DNA of 64,000 nucleotides from Bolinopsis microptera (Eukaryota > Ctenophora > Tentaculata > Lobata > Bolinopsidae): the NCBI RefSeq assembly GCF_026151205.1, contig NC_087072.1, positions 15,044,169 to 15,108,168 of the forward strand, written 5' to 3'. The position numbers and the translations under genes are program-made. Of the stretch, positions 56,608-64,000 are shown piece after piece. A model generated the notes under the pieces. It ran no database searches and was not told the origin of the DNA. It was given only the letters and a program-made list of their open reading frames with translations. Position 1 is the first letter of the stretch. Each line of letters starts with the position of its first letter.

Positions 56608-58599
56608 ATGTCAAATCCCTTAACCGGAACAGCACTAGTTCTTTTGCTTTCCCTTTTGGTAATTCATGCAACAACTAAGCCTGATTCTATAGGTAAGTCT
56701 TAATGTGAAGTAGTCCCAACTCCCACTTTTATTTGTCGGCCTGATTATTTTAAATTCAACCTCAAGATTGTGACTGCTGCAATTTTTACCAATCCTGAAA
56801 ATGAGTATACAGAAGAGGAAATGAAATTAGATATTTTTCAGATTCCTATCAGGAGACTGAGTTTGAGGCACTACTTGATTCTTCTGGACACAAAGTAAAA
56901 AAGAGAGCTCTACCAGTTCTTCTTGCCGGTGCTGTAGCAGTCGCCCCCTTATTTAGCGCCATCTTTTCAGGAGGATCGTTTATTTATGGAGTATCTAGTG
57001 GTAAAGAAAGAATAGCAGAACTGAGGGTGATCAACAAGAAACTGGTTAAGCTGCAACAGTCTGTGGATGAGTTGAATGATCGGGTGAAGTCGTTAGAGGT
57101 TGGTCAACAGTGGATAGAAGGAGCAATCCTCTATGGCAATGATGTGAAAAGACTTAGATTCCTTCTACACAAAATGCAAACGGAAGTTATGTACTGTGAA
57201 TCGACTGAAAATCTAGTTCTGAAAAAAACAGCTGGTGCTAAAGAATGGGCTGATTCTGTGCTTGATAGCGGACCAGATGGTCTTGAACAGATACTTTTCT
57301 ACATACACGATCTCGTGATGGGAACTGGACAACTTTTTGGAAGAAGATCTTTGATCGCCATTTATATAGACACTTTAACAATCCCTAGTGAGTTAAATCC
57401 GGGAGATTTTACCACAGAAATAGAGGATTTGTTCTATTCATAATGGCTTTGGAGACAGGAGGGTACGCAGCAATCTCTACCGCAATGAATATCGAAAATA
57501 AAACTAATGATGCAGCTTCTAATTTCATTGAAAATAAAGCAACACCACGGATGAAAGCTCAATGGGCTAAGATATTGAAGTAGTTGGGCACACCTTCAGC
57601 ATGGAGAGAAATTTCACCTATGACTCCACCTTTCCACATTGCTGCTGATGATATCGCAGATACAGGGAGCAAGGTTCGTTGAGTCTCGATGGTGATGGTA
57701 GGATGGATTTGGTCTACCACCGTTGGAGGATAGCAGAAAATTTACCTCAAAAAGGAGCCTACATTAACAAAGGGAATAGTTTGGGCACGGGCACCTCATT
57801 ATATTCCACCTTTCCACATTGCTGCTGATGATATTGGAGACACAGGGCAAGGTTTGTTGATCTTAACGGTGATGGAAAGGTTGACTTGGCAATATCACAG
57901 ATGGAGAATGCATGGAAATTCACCACAAAAAGGAGCTTATCTGAACAATGGAAATGGTTGGGACGTGGGCACCACAGTATATTCCACCTTTCCACATTGC
58001 TGCAGGATGATATTGGAGACACAGGGGCCAGGTTTATTGTCTTAACAGAGATGAAGGGTTGACTTGGCATATCACAGATGGAGAATGCATGGAAATTCTC
58101 CACAAAAAGGAGCTTATCTGAACAATGGAAATGGTTGGACGTGGGCACCACAGTATATTCCACCTTTCCACATTGCTGCAGATGATATTGGAGACACAGG
58201 AAGCCAGGTTTGTTGATCTCAACGGAGATGGAAGGGTTGACTTGGCATATCACAGATGGAGAATGCCGGGAGTTCGCCACAAAAAGGAGCTTATCTGAAC
58301 AATGGAAATGGTGGACATGGGCTTCAAGGTATGTTCCGCCTTTTCACATTGCTGTGATGACATCGGAGGTCTGTCTAGGTTTGTTGACCTTTATCGGTGA
58401 TGGAAGGTTGACTTGCTACCACTAGTAGGGAATACGGAAATTCGCCACAAAGGAGTCTACGAACATGGAAAGGCTGGACTGGGACAGAATTCCTCCCTTT
58501 CACATTGCTGCTGATGAATTGGAGACCAGGCCAGGTTTGTTGATCTCAAACGGAGATGGAAGGATGACTTAGGCCATAACGATGGATGACGGAACCACA
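56608..58599 (+). pseudogene. Secreted FG-GAP repeat protein gene, damaged first copy
   Basis: Same structure as the copy at 59470: signal-peptide exon 56608-56692, intron, exon 2 from 56842. The frame breaks at about 57430 where a T is missing from GATTTTG. From there to 58599 the repeat units are still recognisable but carry many single-base insertions and deletions, mostly in homopolymers. At 57724-57726 it has TGG where the other copy has a TAG stop. It ends mid-repeat at the duplication junction. It is either a decaying duplicate or poorly corrected sequence of the same locus. Confidence 0.75.
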
Positions 58600-58943
58600 G
58601 CAAACTTTGTACTGTTAATAACGTATACGTGGGAAAAACAGTCACCAGCCTCAGCCAACGTGTGAATGGTCATCGCAGTAAATATTATGAGATTTTAGAG
58701 GCGAGTAGTAAGGGGAATGTTGAGAGTCACAGAGATTTTGATGACGAGAATGTTTTAGGGGCACATCTTTTTTCAGTTCATAATTTGAGGGAGAGATCTG
58801 TTTTCAATGAAAGTTTCCATTTTGATATTTTGTGTTCTACATCCCCAGATAATATTAGAAAGTCAGAACAGTTTTATATTAACAAATTGAAGACACTTTA
58901 TCCGTTTGGCCTGAACAATGTGAATTCCGTTTCTGGAAGCTAA
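58600..58943 (+). pseudogene. Second copy of the Penelope GIY-YIG end
   Basis: Begins mid-domain at TVNNVYVGKT and runs to the natural stop. Identical to 55738-56081 as far as seen. It lacks the RT and the Cys-rich part, so it is a fragment created by the duplication. Confidence 0.85.
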
Positions 58944-61494
58944 TTTTTCATGGTGTCCCGAATTTTATTTTTAAATCGTCCATTTTTTGTTTATATATGC
59001 AGTCTATCAATTTTTGAATTGCGTCTTTTTGATTTAATGAACTACTGCAGACTCCACATTATTATAGTATATGCGATTAATTTTGTTCCGATTTTAAACT
59101 ATTCCATTTTTACGAGATGCTAAATTAATTTTTTGAGACTTTACTACATTTTTGATGAGAATTTTTGACATTTTCAAACTAACCATTGATATTCTCAGAT
59201 TATGTGACTGATTAAATGCTGAAGATAAAAGAAATATATTCATTTTGCTAAGATTATGTTTGCGTTTCATTGCTCAACAGCTGTTCGAAGGATCAAATAT
59301 AAGATTATGTTTCAATATGACAGATATTATTATTAATGAATGAGTCAAAGTTTGCAAAGTCGTCACTATAAAGGGTGGCCTGACAACCGCTGTATCACTC
59401 GTTTGATAGTTATTCGTCTTTCTCATAACGCAAACATTTTAAATTACTCATATATCGAACCTGCAGGGAATGTCAAATCCCTTAACCGGAACAGCACTAG
59501 TTCTTTTGCTTTCCCTTTTGGTAATTCATGCAACAACTAAGCCTGATTCTATAGGTAAGTCTTAATGTGAAGTAGTCCCAACTCCCACTTTTATTTGTCG
59601 GCCTGATTATTTTAAATTCAACCTCAAGATTGTGACTGCTGCAATTTTTACCAATCCTGAAAATGAGTATACAGAAGAGGAAATGAAATTAGATATTTTT
59701 CAGATTCCTATCAGGAGACTGAGTTTGAGGCACTACTTGATTCTTCTGGACACAAAGTAAAAAAGAGAGCTCTACCAGTTCTTCTTGCCGGTGCTGTAGC
59801 AGTCGCCCCCTTATTTAGCGCCATCTTTTCAGGAGGATCGTTTATTTATGGAGTATCTAGTGGTAAAGAAAGAATAGCAGAACTGAGGGTGATCAACAAG
59901 AAACTGGTTAAGCTGCAACAGTCTGTGGATGAGTTGAATGATCGGGTGAAGTCGTTAGAGGTTGGTCAACAGTGGATAGAAGGAGCAATCCTCTATGGCA
60001 ATGATGTGAAAAGACTTAGATTCCTTCTACACAAAATGCAAACGGAAGTTATGTACTGTGAATCGACTGAAAATCTAGTCCTGAAAACAACAGCTGATGC
60101 TAAAGAATGGGCTGATTCTGTGCTTGATAGCGGACCAGATGGTCTTGAACAGATACTTTTCAACATACACGATCTCGTGATGGGAACTGGACAACTTTTT
60201 GGAAGAAGATCGTTGATCGCCATTTATATAGACACTTTAACAATCCCTAGTGAGTTAAATCCGGGAGATTTTACCACAGAAATAGAGGATTTTGTTCTAT
60301 TCATAATGGCTTTGGAGACAGGAGGGTACGCAGCAATCTCTACCGCAATGAATATCGAAAATAAAACTAATGATGCAGCTTCTAATTTCATTGAAAATAA
60401 AGCAACACCACGGATGAAAGCTCAATGGGCTAAGATATTTGAAGTAGTTGGCACACCTTCAGCATGGAGAGAAATTTCACCTATGACTCCACCTTTCCAC
60501 ATTGCTGCTGATGATATCGCAGATACAGGAGCAAGGTTCGTTGATCTCGATGGTGATGGTAGGATGGATTTGGTCTACCACCGTTAGAGGATAGCAGAAA
60601 ATTTACCTCAAAAAGGAGCCTACATTAACAAAGGGAATAGTTGGGCACGGGCACCTCATTATATTCCACCTTTCCACATTGCTGCTGATGATATTGGAGA
60701 CACAGGGGCAAGGTTTGTTGATCTTAACGGTGATGGAAAGGTTGACTTGGCATATCACAGATGGAGAATGCATGGAAATTCACCACAAAAAGGAGCTTAT
60801 CTGAACAATGGAAATGGTTGGACGTGGGCACCACAGTATATTCCACCTTTCCACATTGCTGCAGATGATATTGGAGACACAGGGGCCAGGTTTATTGATC
60901 TTAACAGAGATGGAAGGGTTGACTTGGCATATCACAGATGGAGAATGCATGGAAATTCACCACAAAAAGGAGCTTATCTGAACAATGGAAATGGTTGGAC
61001 GTGGGCACCACAGTATATTCCACCTTTCCACATTGCTGCAGATGATATTGGAGACACAGGAGCCAGGTTTGTTGATCTCAACGGAGATGGAAGGGTTGAC
61101 TTGGCATATCACAGATGGAGAATGCACGGGAGTTCGCCACAAAAAGGAGCTTATCTGAACAATGGAAATGGTTGGACATGGGCTTCAAGGTATGTTCCGC
61201 CTTTTCACATTGCTGCTGATGACATCGGAGATGCTGGATCTAGGTTTGTTGACCTTAACGGTGATGGAAGGGTTGACTTGGCCTACCACAGATGGAGAAT
61301 GAACGGAAATTCGCCACAAAAAGGAGCTTATCTGAACAATGGAAATGGCTGGACATGGGCACCACAGTATATTCCACCTTTCCACATTGCTGCTGATGAT
61401 ATTGGAGACACAGGGGCCAGGTTTGTTGATCTCAACGGAGATGGAAGGATTGATTTGGCCTATAACCGATGGAGAATGAACGGAAATCCACCAC
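58600..61494 (+). repeat. Direct duplication, second unit (clean copy)
   Basis: Collinear with 55738-58599. The alignable end is near 61494 (in the sixth repeat unit). The gene continues intact beyond it to 61757. Confidence 0.85.
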
Positions 61495-61757
61495 AAAAAG
61501 GTGCTTTCCTGAACAATGGAAAGGATTGGTCATGGGCACCACAGTATATTCCACCCGTGTCCATTGCTGCTGATGACATCGGAGATGCTGGATCTAGGTT
61601 TGTTGACCTCAACGGTGATGGAAAGATGGACTTGGTATACTATCGATGGATGAAAAGCCAAGAAGAACAAAAAGGAGCGTATCTGGTACTTGGTTTTATG
61701 GGAGACCATACAAAGCCACACTTTGATGCTGCTGATTTTGATATGGACAAATGCTAG
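59470..61757 (+). CDS. Secreted coiled-coil, FG-GAP/VCBS-like repeat protein (in-frame stop)
   Basis: Exon 1 is 59470-59554 and encodes a signal peptide (MSNPLTG then ALVLLLSLLVIHA). Exon 2 is 59704-61757, joined in phase after GTAAGT..TTTTTCAG; together 713 codons. After a short propeptide-like stretch ending KVKKR come a hydrophobic glycine/alanine-rich segment (about residues 50-80), then a heptad region (INKKLVKLQQSVDELNDRV). From about residue 245, seven 59-residue repeats each carry D.N.DGR.DL (calcium-loop-like) plus YHRWRMHGN, QKGAYLNNG, WAPQYIPPFHIAADDIGD. This resembles FG-GAP/VCBS propeller repeats seen in integrins and in Rhs/Tc-type proteins. A single TAG at 60585-60587 interrupts the frame after the first repeat; the other copy has TGG. 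Likely extracellular, function unknown; acquired or toxin-like ancestry is only a possibility. Confidence 0.75.
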
Positions 61758-61850
61758 TATTAAGATATTGACAGTTGCGGCGACGTTGATGACATGTATT
61801 TTCACATGGTATATTGAACAGTTTAAAAAAATCGCTAATAATAAGAATTG

Positions 61851-61856
61851 AATAAA
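61851..61856 (+). promoter_or_regulatory. Candidate polyadenylation signal AATAAA
   Basis: Canonical hexamer at a typical distance downstream of the FG-GAP gene stop. Confidence 0.5.
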
Positions 61857-62055
61857 TTATATCAAAGAAAAACATTAATCTTGTAAAGAGAATGTTAAAT
61901 GAATATTTTAATTTTGTTCAGATCAGTTTAAGTAAAGTTTAGAAAAATTAGATTATAACTTTTTTGTTTGTCAAAAGCTTTCATCATTTAATTGGTCATT
62001 ATGAAAAATTCTGTCAAGCGCGCTGAGATTTGGGTCGATGAAAGCTGCAATATCT

Positions 62056-62083
62056 GAAAATGTCCTACCGGTAGGACATTTTC
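62056..62083. repeat. 28-bp perfect palindrome
   Basis: GAAAATGTCCTACC followed directly by its exact inverse GGTAGGACATTTTC, with no loop. The function is not evident. Confidence 0.9.
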
Positions 62084-62311
62084 ATGATTTTCTTTTCACC
62101 AAAGCTTTCTCCGGATATTAAGCTTCCATGATAGTACCTCGATCACTCACATTGACCTCACTGATAACCTCACTACACCAACATCATAGTTGATGAGTGC
62201 GCATTTTTCTAAACATTCTTGCAGTTTTACGCACTGAAAATAAAATATTGGTCAAATTGTGCACTTATAGAAACTGATTCCTGCTCTGAAAACGCATCAA
62301 AGATAGAAAAA

Positions 62312-62858
62312 CAGGGGTGGCAAAAAGTCCACAAACGCGAACGTTGGGTCTTATAACATAGCCATGTTTCATAATTCATACCTGTACTTTTGCAGATGGT
62401 ATACTGTAACTATTCATTCAAGGATTATTTCGTTAAAAGTTAATAACTCGATTTAAGAGACCACATCCAATCAACATTGAATTGCTTATACCCCTGTTTG
62501 AAAACATGCTAAATACTCGATTTTATCAATCACCTGATATGTATTACGTGTAATAAATGAATAAAATATTTATGCTTGATATCTCGGTCATCTGAGTACA
62601 AGTTAGAGCTCTTTCAGAACAAGTGTATTTTAAGAGGCCAAAATCAATTATCCATTAAAATTTGATTTGAGCCAATCATTCAAAATATCTAAAAACAGCG
62701 AAAATGAACGTTCATTCGGAGAACATGAAGATCGTTATTATTTGATTTGATGTATTCCTCGAATGAGTGATAATGGCAAATCATACAAGAAAGAATTATT
62801 TCAATCAGTCACTGAGAAATAAGCCCCAAAGGGGGGGGGGGGGGGGGGGGGGGGGGGA
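62312..62858. mobile_element. Diverged copy of the CAGGGGGG TIR element
   Basis: The left end CAGGGGTGGCAAAAAGTC and the interior blocks GTTGGGTCTTATA, CAGATGG.ATACTGTA, ATCAACATT.AATTGCTTATA and GATATCTCGGTCATCTGAG match the element at 42392-43141 in order. The right end is eroded and replaced by a G run (62829-62857). Confidence 0.65.
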
Positions 62859-63080
62859 TATCTATATATGCAACTTACTATATAGCTTCTTTTTACCAGG
62901 TTGTCAGATTCTACGAAAGGCGAGCAGTCTGTGCAATTTAGTTCAGCTGAGTGTTTCTAAGTCCTGACAAGTGACAGGTCAACTGAGCAGCGTTCACAAC
63001 ACCGCAAAATTCTTCTTGAACTTAAAAGAAGAAAGCATATGAAACAGATAAGCGACATTCTATCGTTGCTCATGGACGGT

Positions 63081-63599
63081 GCTCAGCCTGTCATTCCGCC
63101 GCATCTTCAATATTTCTATGAACATTAAGACTGGGGTTCACGTGTGGAAACCTGTTTAGTGCTGACAAGACTGAAAGTTGTGTCAGTGTAATTTGTGTCA
63201 AATGATTGGTTCCGTAACATTTTTGAAGGTTTCAACGCTGTTAGGCAGTTTTTGTTGAAGTGATTCGACTAATCATTTTACAACTGACAATCTTTGAGTT
63301 ATCATTTTAATTTTGGAGTATAAACGCACGGGTTCAAAATCTTCGAATTCACTCGTAAGGGTCACCTTTATCTAACTTTTAAAGTTTCAAGTAATTATCG
63401 TACATTGCTGTATGTATAATACAATTCTTTTGATTAAACATATTTATTAATCAGTAAACAAAGCTAGTTTCCATCAATCAAGACATCAAGTTAAACTGTT
63501 AATTAAGATAAAATTTAATTTTTGAAACGACGTTCTGTTCTTACTCATCAGGTTATCATGTTTATAAACATAACGATTAGGCGGAATGACAGGCTGAGC
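63081..63599. mobile_element. TIR element with GCTCAGCCTGTCATTCCGCC ends, about 520 bp
   Basis: Perfect 20-bp inverted pair at 63081-63100 and 63580-63599. Further outward similarity is suggested by a TTACTGG.C.GC flank at the right end that matches the flank of the copy at 978. No coding capacity and no sure target duplication. Confidence 0.6.
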
Positions 63600-63614
63600 G
63601 CGGGCCAGTAAGCC

Positions 63615-63677
63615 ATAACCTACTTACCGTATCGGGCCTTATTTGACCGTTCATTCAATGTCTGGTAAGTAGGTTAT
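63615..63677. repeat. Hairpin with a CCTTATCGG-family core
   Basis: ATAACCTACTTACC (63615-63628) and its exact inverse (63664-63677) enclose CGTATCGGGCCTTATTTGAC, which resembles the terminus of the 5528-5944 element. Confidence 0.6.
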
Positions 63678-64000
63678 ATTGTATGCGGGATCATGACTAG
63701 ACTTTATATGGCCGAGAGCTATACCATACTGCCTTCTATAGTACTATAAAAGAGTACTACAAAAGTCTTGAGACAGGAATCTCGTCATTTTGTCATTACG
63801 GCGTGGGCGCCTTTAAAGTACCCCCCCCCCCCCCCTTAAACAATAGAATATGATAAAGGGACCCTCTTGATAAGTCGAGCCTCATCTCTCTCACTTTGAA
63901 TAATTTGAAGCTTTTCGATAATGGAAAAAGTTACTATGATTTCATATATTGGATGAGCACGCAACGTCCGCTCTACAGCATTTTTTCTGCTGTTGAGTAG

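Larger units (their letters stand above)
55738..58599 (+). repeat. Direct duplication of 2862 bp, first unit
   Basis: 55738 onward matches 58600 onward at an offset of exactly 2862 bp through at least 57208 with no difference seen. A handful of substitutions follow at 57209-57351, then frequent one-base indels, and after about 58200 the match is heavily damaged until it breaks off at 58599. The left boundary lies inside the Penelope GIY-YIG domain. The shared bases at the junction are GCAAACTTTG. Confidence 0.9.
61758..62311. other. 3' flank of FG-GAP gene
   Basis: AATAAA at 61851-61856, 94 bp after the stop, is a likely polyadenylation signal. A 28-bp palindrome lies downstream. No further gene. 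Confidence 0.5.
62859..64000. other. Right-edge non-coding region with TIR fragments
   Basis: No gene seen. It contains the elements listed separately and a C run at 63821-63834. Confidence 0.45.

Noticed and set aside
56478-56678. 66-codon frame upstream of the FG-GAP gene (also 59340-59540)
   Set aside because: Overlaps the signal-peptide exon in another register; the spliced signal-peptide frame is better supported.
57759-58280. Minus-strand frame with repeated VNPSISVEINKPG
   Set aside because: Antisense reading of the FG-GAP repeat units; similar shadows occur at 60957-61496.

Overview
The window is animal (metazoan, most likely invertebrate) nuclear DNA. It is AT-rich, its genes are split by GT-AG introns, and it is full of non-LTR retrotransposons, a Penelope-like element and short terminal-inverted-repeat elements. 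The phylum cannot be fixed from the sequence alone.

Layout. 1-7.75 kb is a nest of mobile elements: a dead RTE-type LINE on the minus strand with two MITEs inside it, plus a 1.07-kb element with terminal inverted repeats. 10.9-17.3 kb and 25.0-30.5 kb hold two tandem, same-strand genes with the same core exon architecture. I assign both to the NOL4 (nucleolar protein 4) family from two conserved blocks: the helical block with VR..VD..LD and ISKQP, and the C-terminal block with SYREAANFLYRAA.ELE. Between and after them lie non-coding DNA, minisatellites and MITEs. 34.6-41.5 kb holds LINE fragments, a hAT-type MITE and an apparently intact two-ORF CR1/L2-like LINE on the minus strand. 42.4-47.7 kb holds a TIR element, a 690-bp tandem duplication, a C2H2 zinc-finger ORF and a decayed second RTE copy. 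48.2-50.0 kb holds the 3' exons of a gene with two SH3 domains (SORBS-like). 53.2-56.1 kb is a Penelope-like element with reverse transcriptase and GIY-YIG domains. 56.6-61.8 kb carries a two-exon gene for a secreted, coiled-coil, FG-GAP/VCBS-like repeat protein, present twice because of a 2862-bp direct duplication whose first copy decays towards its 3' end. The remainder to 64 kb is non-coding with palindromes and TIR fragments.

Most notable points. (1) The two NOL4-like genes are 98% identical in two short coding blocks (143 and 126 bp). The exon directly after the first block is only about 80% identical, almost all of it at synonymous sites. This suggests local gene conversion. (2) The FG-GAP repeat gene looks like an unfamiliar secreted protein, and its duplication may be an assembly artefact. 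(3) The intact LINE has an ORF1 with a PHD-like finger plus three CCCH fingers, and an ORF2 with no ATG ahead of its endonuclease. (4) Several TA-flanked element families share a CCTTA terminus.

The genes do not form a pathway. The unifying theme is a repeat-rich animal locus with one recent gene duplication.
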